Of a stretch of DNA of 64,000 nucleotides, positions 8,491 to 16,088 are shown one piece after another (the first letter of the stretch is position 1; every line of letters begins with the position of its first letter). The position numbers and the translations under genes are program-made. The notes under the pieces were generated by a model. The model had not been told where the DNA came from and ran no database searches. It saw only the letters and a program-made list of their open reading frames with translations. The DNA comes from Phototrophicus methaneseepsis (lineage in GTDB: Bacteria > Chloroflexota > Anaerolineae > Aggregatilineales > Phototrophicaceae): assembly GCF_015500095.1 (NCBI RefSeq), contig NZ_CP062983.1:62001-126000 (forward strand), given 5' to 3'.

Positions 8491-11400
8491 TTATGTTTCT
8501 TCTATTGTGCCGTCAGCAACAGTCTGGAATACAGAGCGAACCATCTCGCCCTGTAAAAAGGTATGTTTGAGGCCTGGATGCTCATTGAGGCTCTCTGCCA
8601 GCTTGGTGAGCACTTCCGCAGCCATAGTCATATAGCGCAGGCGATCTTGTGGCAGGGGGGAGAGTTCAGCCATGCCCACATAGCACTCCCATAAGCGCCG
8701 CCCGCCAGAAATTTCTTCCACAGACATCGCCGTTGCCATTTGCATACGGGCTTCTTCCAGACGACCTAACTTCTGGTATGCCTGGGCTTTACGATGCGTC
8801 GCACGGACTGCCATCAACTCGTTTGTATGGCGTACGGATTCAATAAAAATATCCGCGTTCTGGATGCACGCTTCGTAATCGCCTGTCAAAATCATGCCGC
8901 GCAAAGAAGCCAGTTGCAGCATCTGGTGCTGGTGCGTATCACCGGGCTGCATCTCCTGGGCAATCTGCAACTGAGCTGAACCTTCTTCCAGATGGCCCAA
9001 TTCCATCAATGTGAGGCCGCGGTAGGCTTGCAACAAAGGCCGATGCCCTCGATGCTGCTGAATGAGGAGTTCCGCTTCATCAAAGACCAGCAAGGCGCGT
9101 TCGTAACACTTCAGCCCCATATAGACTGTGCCAATATTGAACAGGTCTTTAATCATATAGTGGATGAAGTTGAACTCACTATTGCTTTCCAGCACTTGCT
9201 GGAAGGCCCGCAGCGCCAACCCCAGTTCACCCCGTTCAATGGCAATCAGGCCGCGCAGCGTCAGCGCGCCATTATAGGCAGAAATGCTCTGGCTATCTTT
9301 GCCGATTTTTTCCGAGCGGGCCTGATACGTAAGCGCTTCATCAATGTAGCCTCGGTAGAGCGCCAGAATACCGAAGCTCATCAACAGCTTGGAATACTGG
9401 ATGCCATTGTCTTTATCTATCGTTTCCAGGGCCATCTGCAACGCATCGAAGGATTTATCATAGCGGCCCATGCACCGATATGCGCTACCAAGCGTGCGCG
9501 CGGCAATCGTGCGCTGTTGGTTCAACACCTTACCGGGCATTTCGTCAAAGAGCATCAATGCGGATTCACACGCGGCGCTGGCCTGGGCGTGACGTCCCAA
9601 ACCATTGAGTGCGCGCCCCTGCAAGAGCCATAGTTGGCTGGCGACGGGGAGAGCTTCTTCCCGCGCGACCTTGCCTGTTAGAGCCAACCCGCGCTGGACA
9701 TGTGCCAGCGTCTCTTGCAGCATATTGCGCTCATAACGATTCTGGGCGACTTCTAGATAGGTGAATAATGCCGCCTCATGCCGGTTTGCCGCCTCGAAGT
9801 GCTCCGCCAGGGCTGTATATAGCTCTGGCCGGGTCGCTACGCGCAAGATCAACCATTGGGCGACCTGGTTATGATACGACTCTCGCAGCGCACGCGGGAC
9901 CATCTCATAGGCGACCTGACGATACAGAGATTGACGAAAGCTGTACTGGCGATCATCAGAGAAGGCACTGTCATCATTCAGCGTGATAAAGCCCCGCGCT
10001 TCCAACTCTTGCAGCGCCATACTGACGCTCTCTACCTTAAGCAGTTCTCGCACACACGCTTCCCAGAAGGTATCGCCAATGATGGCCGCAATCTGGATAA
10101 CAGCATAGGCCTCTGGCATCAGCTCATCGAGCCGCGCCTGCAAAATGCCCAGTAGGCCATGCGGCATGGCTGCAATGGCATCTTCATAGCGGGCAACATC
10201 GACGCGCCACAGGTCATCCTGCCCCTGCTGGAAGACGCCACTATCGAACAACATCGTCAGCGATTCCGTCACAAACAGAGGATTACCCTGGGAGCGTTCA
10301 CAAATACGCTCTGTAAGCTGGCGCGGCGCATTTTTGACGTGCTGGAGCACGGCATCAGCAATTTGTTTGATTTCCTCAACAGCCAGCGGTTTAAGAACCA
10401 CATTCTGGCGATCCTGTGTCTGTGCCAGGTTGTCCAGAGCATGATTGGCTTCGCCTGTGCGAATAGCGATGATCATACAGGTTGGCGAGTTTTTCAGGTA
10501 CATCAGCAAGTTACGTAGCCACTCGTAAGACTCCGCATCAGCCCACAGAATGTTATCAATCAGCAGCAAAATCGACTTATCCCCGGCTAGAACCTGTAAC
10601 CATTGTGCAACCCAGGAATACGCCTGCTGCTTAAAAGCCGGTTTGCGCGCCAGCATACGGATATGCTCGCTGTCCTCAAAGCCATAACCAGCCAGGTAAC
10701 CTATGGTCTCCGCTGCGATGATCGCTTCCGTTTCATGCAACCATACGCCCCCTATCTGGGAGCGAATATGCTCCTGGATAACTTCCAGCGGCATATCATC
10801 CGTGATATGACACTCCGACATCAACAGATGGCGCAGCAAATTACATTCCAAACCCCGCTTTTCGTAGGTGGCAATGATGGGGAAAGGTCGGACAGACTGG
10901 TCCTCACTGAGAGACTTCAATTCTTGTAGAAGGCGGCTTTTACCCAGGCCAGCATCGCCAATGAGCGTCACGAACTGCAACTCATTTTTCTGGCGGGCCT
11001 CGTCGCTGATGCGCTGCAAAGTCTCTATCGTGCCCTGACGTCCGACGAAAGGCAGCTCAATACCGTTGACGCTCGTCTCAACGAAGAGAATATCCTCAGG
11101 CGAGCGCTGACCGATCACCTGATAGGAGCGAATGGCTTCATCATAGCCTTTGACCTGGATCGGGCGTACAGCATCGCATATGAATTGACGACGTACCCGG
11201 CTAAAGGTCGTGGAATCAATCAGCACCTGCCCAGGCAAGGCAAAAGACTGTAGACGCGCGGCCAGGTTCGTCGCTGGTCCGAGCGCCAGCAGCGTTTGCC
11301 GATTTTCATAGCCGACCATCCCCACGACAAGCCGCCCGGTTGTCACACCAATGCGCGTGGTGAAGGTCACTTTATAATCGGTATAGACTGATTTAGCGTA

Positions 11401-11832
11401 GGCTTCTACCGTATTCTGGATAGCAAGGGCGCAGGCCACAGCGCGTGATGCGTCATCACCGCCGCTGCGCTGTGCGCCGAAGTAACACAGCAGCCCATCC
11501 CCCAGGTATTGGCCCACCTCGCCATCCCAGGCTGTGACGACATCAGCCACCTGTTGGTGGGCTTGCGCCAGCACGAGCTTCCAATCGCTGGCATCCATCT
11601 GGCGCGCAATCCGCGTTGAATCGCTCACATCCACGAACAAAACCGTCACCAACCGGATCGCATCCGGCGCGACGAGATTATTACGTGGCAGGGTCGCGGC
11701 CTTACGCAATGCCTGATTTAACGTTAAAACAAGAGGGCCTAATGCATCCGCGGTGAACTGATGGCGATTGGCATGAAGTTCTTCCAACGCTCGCCGATAT
11801 TTCACAATATGATCGATCTGTCGCTCAGCCAT
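8491..11832 (-). CDS. Adenylate/guanylate cyclase-domain protein with AAA ATPase and TPR repeats
   Basis: A 1113-residue regulator. Residues about 60-235 are a class III cyclase homology domain: Asp68 (LFVDVSD) and Asp112 (GDG) are the metal-binding pair, and GPATNLAARL supplies the Asn-Arg pair used in catalysis. At 262 (PFVGRQGTIETL) an AAA/STAND-type ATPase module begins, with Walker A GDAGLGKS at 292-299 and a Walker B-like LLLIDNILWAD. From about 650 to the end there are helical pairs of the tetratricopeptide type (YLEVAQNRYERNMLQETLAHV, ALRAFQQVLESNSE). Such proteins sense a ligand or partner through the TPR part. Whether the cyclase makes cAMP or cGMP is not known. The neighbouring histidine kinase gene has the same orientation but is separated by 337 bases and a hairpin. 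Confidence 0.9.
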   Translation of the reverse strand: MAERQIDHIVKYRRALEELHANRHQFTADALGPLVLTLNQALRKAATLPRNNLVAPDAIRLVTVLFVDVSDSTRIARQMDASDWKLVLAQAHQQVADVVTAWDGEVGQYLGDGLLCYFGAQRSGGDDASRAVACALAIQNTVEAYAKSVYTDYKVTFTTRIGVTTGRLVVGMVGYENRQTLLALGPATNLAARLQSFALPGQVLIDSTTFSRVRRQFICDAVRPIQVKGYDEAIRSYQVIGQRSPEDILFVETSVNGIELPFVGRQGTIETLQRISDEARQKNELQFVTLIGDAGLGKSRLLQELKSLSEDQSVRPFPIIATYEKRGLECNLLRHLLMSECHITDDMPLEVIQEHIRSQIGGVWLHETEAIIAAETIGYLAGYGFEDSEHIRMLARKPAFKQQAYSWVAQWLQVLAGDKSILLLIDNILWADAESYEWLRNLLMYLKNSPTCMIIAIRTGEANHALDNLAQTQDRQNVVLKPLAVEEIKQIADAVLQHVKNAPRQLTERICERSQGNPLFVTESLTMLFDSGVFQQGQDDLWRVDVARYEDAIAAMPHGLLGILQARLDELMPEAYAVIQIAAIIGDTFWEACVRELLKVESVSMALQELEARGFITLNDDSAFSDDRQYSFRQSLYRQVAYEMVPRALRESYHNQVAQWLILRVATRPELYTALAEHFEAANRHEAALFTYLEVAQNRYERNMLQETLAHVQRGLALTGKVAREEALPVASQLWLLQGRALNGLGRHAQASAACESALMLFDEMPGKVLNQQRTIAARTLGSAYRCMGRYDKSFDALQMALETIDKDNGIQYSKLLMSFGILALYRGYIDEALTYQARSEKIGKDSQSISAYNGALTLRGLIAIERGELGLALRAFQQVLESNSEFNFIHYMIKDLFNIGTVYMGLKCYERALLVFDEAELLIQQHRGHRPLLQAYRGLTLMELGHLEEGSAQLQIAQEMQPGDTHQHQMLQLASLRGMILTGDYEACIQNADIFIESVRHTNELMAVRATHRKAQAYQKLGRLEEARMQMATAMSVEEISGGRRLWECYVGMAELSPLPQDRLRYMTMAAEVLTKLAESLNEHPGLKHTFLQGEMVRSVFQTVADGTIEET

Positions 11833-12169
11833 GCTGCATTATCACTGAATAATGAACTAGAAACCGACGTTTAGACTTCAAGATTCTGGTTTTCATGACG
11901 CTTTCCAAACACATATCACCAGATAGCGCTGAACGTCTGGTGCTGGCCTGTGGTCAGTACAAAAATATACGACTGTGTTTGTGAGCTATTTGGTATGTTA
12001 TTAGAATCATACTTGATGGTTACTATTATGGCTACTTTATAGGCGCGGCCTAATGATCACAGGCTATCGTATCATCACCAAATATAGTAGCAAATATAGT
12101 AATAAACGAGCAGCACATGTAGGAGGTAACGTGCGGCTCGTTATAAAAATCATGTAGATGAATGAGAAG
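11833..12169. other. Intergenic region between cyclase and histidine kinase genes
   Basis: 337 bases, AT-rich for the window. It holds a hairpin at 12105-12142 behind the kinase gene, and the promoter of the cyclase gene must lie in its left half. No open frame with a ribosome site is seen. Confidence 0.5.
12105..12142 (-). terminator. Hairpin downstream of the histidine kinase
   Basis: Arms AACGAGC-AGCAC and GTGCG-GCTCGTT pair with one mismatch around a 14-base loop. On the minus strand it is followed by a T-containing stretch, TTTATTACTATATTT. Confidence 0.55.
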
Positions 12170-13840
12170 TTATGCGTCTTCCAACGCTATGAGTGGCAGC
12201 CAGAAACCAAAGGTGCTACCTTCACCGATTTTGCTCGTCACCCATATTTCGCCATGATGACGCGCAATCACATTATAGACGAGGCTTAAGCCCAGGCCGC
12301 TACCCCGTGGCTGATCGGCATTGTTCATCGATTCCACCCGATAAAAAGACTCAAACACATAAGGCAGATGTGTTTCTTCAATGCCAATGCCGTTATCCGT
12401 CACCGAAAAATAGAAGCGCTCTGCATCATAAGATGTTTCAACAGTGATTTGCCCACCTGTGGGCGTATACTTCACCGCGTTCGCGATGAGGTTTTCCATT
12501 GCCTGACGAACGAGAACAGGATCCGCCTTAATCCGGGGGATGCCTTCCAGCTCGCTCTTTAGCGAGAGCTTATGAGCTTTGGCCGCAGCCACGAGGCGCA
12601 TATTGACCATCACCACTTTCGTCAGTCCCGCCAGATCAATCTGCTCGTGCAACTCCAGCGGCGTCGTCCGGACGCGCTCGACACGCAGGACATCATCAAT
12701 CAAGGTCCCCATGCGCTCTACAGATGTCTTGATAATGCTCACATGTTCACGTATGGGCGATGAAGGATCTTCCAGATCAATATCAATCATATCGGCATAG
12801 CCAGCAATCAGCGCCAGGGGACTGCGCAAATCGTGAGAAGCAACGCGCAGCATTTCATCTTTAAAGCGGCCCAGGTCACGCATCATAGTGATGTCGTGTA
12901 TGACAATCACGTGGCCGTGCTCCTGGCCTGCATTATTTTGCCAATCCGTGATCGTGACCTGATAATCTTTTTGCATCCGCTCAGACCGCACTTCAAAATT
13001 TGAAGGCGGCACATCAAAATGACCGATTACCTCTGTGAACACAGAATCATGTTCTGCATATTCAGCCAGTGCCCGCCCTCTAAATTGAACTTGCTGTGGA
13101 TCCAGCAGAAGCTTGGCGGCTTCATTCACCAGCACAATGCGGTGCTCATGATCAACGACAATCAGAGCATCGGAAATGGCCTGGACCATCGCGTTAAGCT
13201 GGCGCTCGTGGGATTGCACATTATAGAAAAGCTGTGCATTGCGGATCGCGCTGGCGGCTTGGTTCGCTACAATCGTCACCAGCCGCAGATGAAATTCGTT
13301 AAAGTGATAGGGTTCTTCGTGCAGCAGCGTCACGACCGCGACGACTTCTCCATCCAGGATGAAGGGCACACATAACGCAGAGCGCACATTCGTCTTATCA
13401 TCTTCAAAGATAACCCAACGCGTGTCCGTCTGGGTATCTTCGATATAATCGCCTTTTTTATGCGCATGGACCCAGCCCGCAAAGCCCTTGTCCATGACAG
13501 TACTCACGACTTTAACGGCCTGTTCCCCCACAAGGCCGCGCATTGTCCGGAGATGATTCCAGTCAATGTGGGAGCCTTCTGTTAAGAACAAGCTCACAGC
13601 AGAAGCACCCACAGCTTTCGCTGCGAGTTCAATTACACGCTCGACGACACCCTCTAAATCGGTCAGCAGCAACAACTGGGAAACCTCAGCTAATAGCTGC
13701 AAGTCTTCAAATGTCGGCTGATTGGGAGTGGGACGCCCAGAATCTGGTTTTGTAACTGCCAGCTTAGTGCTCACTCGTAATCTATCCCATAAAGATGCTT
13801 GTTCTTCCTTAAGTGAAACACAATGTACCCAAAAGTACAA
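12170..13840 (-). CDS. Sensor histidine kinase with GAF and PAS domains
   Basis: A soluble two-component sensor of up to 556 residues. A GAF domain spans about 55-200 (VVERVIELAAKAVGASAVSLFLTEG), and a PAS domain about 212-320 (ISDALIVVDHEHRIVLVNEAA). The HisKA helix carries phospho-acceptor His336 (ASHDLRSPLALIAGYAD). The HATPase_c domain has an N-box NLIANAVKYTP, a G1 box DNGIGI and a G2 box GSGLGLSLV. No membrane segment is present, so the signal is probably cytoplasmic or redox/ligand-borne via GAF. The start is uncertain: the longest frame begins at a TTG (13840), while a GTG at 13774 would shorten it by 22 residues; neither has a good ribosome site. No response regulator gene is adjacent. 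Confidence 0.92.
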   Translation of the reverse strand: MYFWVHCVSLKEEQASLWDRLRVSTKLAVTKPDSGRPTPNQPTFEDLQLLAEVSQLLLLTDLEGVVERVIELAAKAVGASAVSLFLTEGSHIDWNHLRTMRGLVGEQAVKVVSTVMDKGFAGWVHAHKKGDYIEDTQTDTRWVIFEDDKTNVRSALCVPFILDGEVVAVVTLLHEEPYHFNEFHLRLVTIVANQAASAIRNAQLFYNVQSHERQLNAMVQAISDALIVVDHEHRIVLVNEAAKLLLDPQQVQFRGRALAEYAEHDSVFTEVIGHFDVPPSNFEVRSERMQKDYQVTITDWQNNAGQEHGHVIVIHDITMMRDLGRFKDEMLRVASHDLRSPLALIAGYADMIDIDLEDPSSPIREHVSIIKTSVERMGTLIDDVLRVERVRTTPLELHEQIDLAGLTKVVMVNMRLVAAAKAHKLSLKSELEGIPRIKADPVLVRQAMENLIANAVKYTPTGGQITVETSYDAERFYFSVTDNGIGIEETHLPYVFESFYRVESMNNADQPRGSGLGLSLVYNVIARHHGEIWVTSKIGEGSTFGFWLPLIALEDA

Positions 13841-13931
13841 CTTAAGAAGTGAATATTAGCTTCAAGATTACAACTTATCGGCGCTTTATAACGACTTTTG
13901 AGCCAAAAATAAAGAAATTGATATATGTTGC

Positions 13932-14450
13932 CTAAACAAAGACGCGTTCAAAAGCAACCAGTTGGCGCAGTTCATCAATTGGGATAAAAGCCCGTCTTTC
14001 ATAACCCAGGCGGTCGTAAAAAGCCAGCAGACGGGAATGATTCGCAACCGCGTCGAACCGTACCGCTTCAACCTCTTCTTCATGGCAGAGGCGGTCAACT
14101 TCGCCCATCAGCCATTTACCAACGCCTTGCCCCTGCTGAGAAGGCAACACCCCAACACCACCCAGATAAAAGGCTTTATGCGCTTCATCCGTCCACATTT
14201 CCATACGATAGTAAGAACGCGGCATTGTACTGAGGTTAAACGTTGCCACGAGTAAATCATCTGAATAAACAGCGTACAAGCGGCCCGTATCCGTCATTTC
14301 CAGGAAGCGATCATAGGTGCGGAACGGGTACCAATGCGCCAGGCCCAGCGTACGATGCATATGCTCCCCAGCAATTGCCAGGATGCCATAGAGTGCTTGC
14401 CAATCCCCTCGCTCAGCCAACTTCAGCGTCAATTGTTGTTTCTTAGCCAT
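13932..14450 (-). CDS. GNAT family N-acetyltransferase
   Basis: A 172-residue protein from the ATG at 14450, preferred over an in-frame TTG two codons upstream. The acetyl-CoA binding motif A is clear: YLGGVGVLPSQQGQGVGKWLM, with the Q/RxxGxG/A loop. It is followed by VRFDAVANHSRLLAFYDRLGY, the usual motif B with the catalytic-region Tyr. The acceptor is unknown. It is transcribed divergently from the membrane protein at 14714. Confidence 0.88.
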   Translation of the reverse strand: MAKKQQLTLKLAERGDWQALYGILAIAGEHMHRTLGLAHWYPFRTYDRFLEMTDTGRLYAVYSDDLLVATFNLSTMPRSYYRMEMWTDEAHKAFYLGGVGVLPSQQGQGVGKWLMGEVDRLCHEEEVEAVRFDAVANHSRLLAFYDRLGYERRAFIPIDELRQLVAFERVFV

Positions 14451-14713
14451 TGCCAAATTTACCTACATCATTGCATTCTCAAAATATAAACATCCTCCGA
14501 TTGATAGGCCCCGTTATATGGCTGATACACCTAGCGGATACAACACGGCTTATACAATTGCGGATTCCGGCTCAATCATCTAAAAGATCAAAATGAGCCT
14601 CTATTTATTATACGTCGACAGCCCCCCATGCGGTACATCATACAGCCTACAACATCCCCACGAACAACGCGTATACTGATTCATATCTTCCTTGGATGCC
14701 AGGAGCCAATACA

Positions 14714-15313
14714 TTGAAACGATCATTGTTCGTTGTCCTTTTCATCTTGCTTGTTATCATCGCCGTTGCTGTGATCTGGGCCATGCTGGCGGCACCCGAT
14801 ACGACGAATGTGGCTATACGTGGCTGCCTAACGGGCGCAGATGATGCCTGCCTCGCGCTGCCACAAATTGAGGGAGATAATCTCGACGGAGATGCAATTC
14901 GCCTGCCGGATGACATCGCGACCGAGTATGCTCTTATCGTCATGCCCTTCAGCCGGGAGCAGCAAGAAGAAGCCCAGGCATGGCTGCCGACATTCCAGGA
15001 AATCGCACAAGATGACCCTCGCCTGAGCTACTACAGTTTCGCTGTGCTGGTTGTCGAGCAGGCCTTTCGCCCATTAGTGGTCGGTGGGTTGAACCTGGGC
15101 GTCCGCGATCCAGAGATACGGCCCTCTGTGATCGTCGCATTTGTCGAAGAAGACAGTCAGGCGCGTGTGTTGGCCGCATTGAATACACCTACCAGGGACG
15201 AGATGCTCGTCCTGCTGGTTGATCAATCCGGGCAGGTGTTATGGCGCGAGACAGGCCCTTATGATGAGGCGTTAGCGGCCTCGTTACGAGCCGCGCTCCC
15301 AGCCAACGATTGA
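14714..15313 (+). CDS. Membrane-anchored thioredoxin-fold-like hypothetical protein
   Basis: A TTG at 14714 with AGGAG eight bases upstream is the best start; an ATG at 14696 would lie before that ribosome site. The 199-residue product begins with one transmembrane helix (SLFVVLFILLVIIAVAVIWAM), followed by an extracytoplasmic domain. The end, VLLVDQSGQVLWRETGPYDEAL, is typical of thioredoxin/peroxiredoxin-like folds. The middle, YALIVMPFSREQQEEAQ, would be the first strand and helix, but there is no CxxC motif. Two cysteines (GCLTGADDAC) lie near the membrane. A redox role is therefore doubtful. Fold assignment is tentative. Confidence 0.6.
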   Translation: MKRSLFVVLFILLVIIAVAVIWAMLAAPDTTNVAIRGCLTGADDACLALPQIEGDNLDGDAIRLPDDIATEYALIVMPFSREQQEEAQAWLPTFQEIAQDDPRLSYYSFAVLVVEQAFRPLVVGGLNLGVRDPEIRPSVIVAFVEEDSQARVLAALNTPTRDEMLVLLVDQSGQVLWRETGPYDEALAASLRAALPAND

Positions 15314-15346
15314 CGAAAACAACCCATACCATAAAAACGAGACGCT

Positions 15347-15377
15347 TTGACAATTTTTGGCGTGCATCTGGTATACT
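15347..15377 (+). promoter_or_regulatory. Sigma-70-type promoter of the Nif11-domain gene
   Basis: A perfect -35 box TTGACA (15347-15352) and -10 box TATACT (15372-15377) are separated by 19 bases, about 75 bases before the start codon. The spacer is slightly long. Confidence 0.55.
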
Positions 15378-15452
15378 GTGACGTAGTTTGAGTAAGATAT
15401 TTTGCGTGCCCTAGGCCTATGTGGCACGTCACACCCTGAGGAGAACTGCAAG

Positions 15453-15683
15453 ATGGCTTTGGAAACCGCCCTGAAATTTTTGCAACGGCTTGAAAAAGAA
15501 AATACGCTGCGTACACAGCTTTACATCAGCAAAGCCGATACGCTGGAGAAATTAGTGCAGTTTGCACATGGTAAGGGCTTCGTCGTCAGCCAGGATGACA
15601 TGAAAATTGCACTGAACGAATACCAGGAACAGTTCCCACAGGGGACCATCGAACCGTTGCGACAACTGCCAAGCGGCCAATAA
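15453..15683 (+). CDS. Stand-alone Nif11-domain small protein
   Basis: A 76-residue protein starting at the ATG that follows CTGAGGAGAACTG, a good ribosome site. The pattern ALKFLQRLEKENTLRTQLYI followed by EKLVQFAHGKGFVVSQDDMKIAL matches the Nif11 domain. That fold occurs in nitrogen-fixation-associated proteins and as leader peptides of some ribosomally made natural products. Here the tail (IEPLRQLPSGQ) has no double-Gly cleavage site and no core peptide, and no modifying enzyme lies nearby. A leader-peptide role is therefore unlikely, and its function is unknown. It has its own promoter and terminator, suggesting steady expression. Confidence 0.75.
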   Translation: MALETALKFLQRLEKENTLRTQLYISKADTLEKLVQFAHGKGFVVSQDDMKIALNEYQEQFPQGTIEPLRQLPSGQ

Positions 15684-15703
15684 GCCGCCCCTCGCACACA
15701 TTT

Positions 15704-15734
15704 AAAGGGGCACCCTGCACGGGCGTGCCCCTTT
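15704..15734 (+). terminator. Rho-independent terminator after the Nif11 gene
   Basis: A ten-base-pair stem AAAGGGGCAC / GTGCCCCTTT with an eleven-base loop, followed by CTGCTTTT. Confidence 0.85.
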
Positions 15735-16088
15735 CTGCTTTTAAGAGGCTGCTTTTAGGGGCAGTACTTTTAGAAGCAAGCTGTTCGCATTTTCTATTTA
15801 CACCAGATGATGCTGTTAAGCGATATCGCTGTAAAGCGGATGAACCCAAGCCTAAGCAAGGCGTTTGTTAGGCTGCAACGTTATAGTAGTAAATAAATTC
15901 ACTCAAAATAGCAAAGAATGAGCTAAAAAGGCCCCATCCATGGCCGTATTCCAGCTCATGGAAAAATCAATGCTTCATGATGAGCAGCAGCCCATTAAAG
16001 CTGTATATTAGGGTAGGCAAAAAGCTGTCCGCCATATCATGATCGTGTATAGTGACACCAAGCCAGCCAAACAAGATAGCGAAGCGGG
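15735..16088. other. Intergenic region before the Ser/Thr kinase
   Basis: 354 bases without a credible gene. A TATAGT hexamer at about 16049 could be the -10 box of the kinase promoter, but no convincing -35 box accompanies it. Confidence 0.4.

Noticed and set aside
8992-9633. 213-codon rightward open frame
   Set aside because: Antisense to the TPR part of the cyclase protein; no family features.
15453-15683. Ribosomally made natural-product precursor
   Set aside because: No double-Gly site, no Cys/Ser/Thr-rich core and no modifying enzyme in the window.
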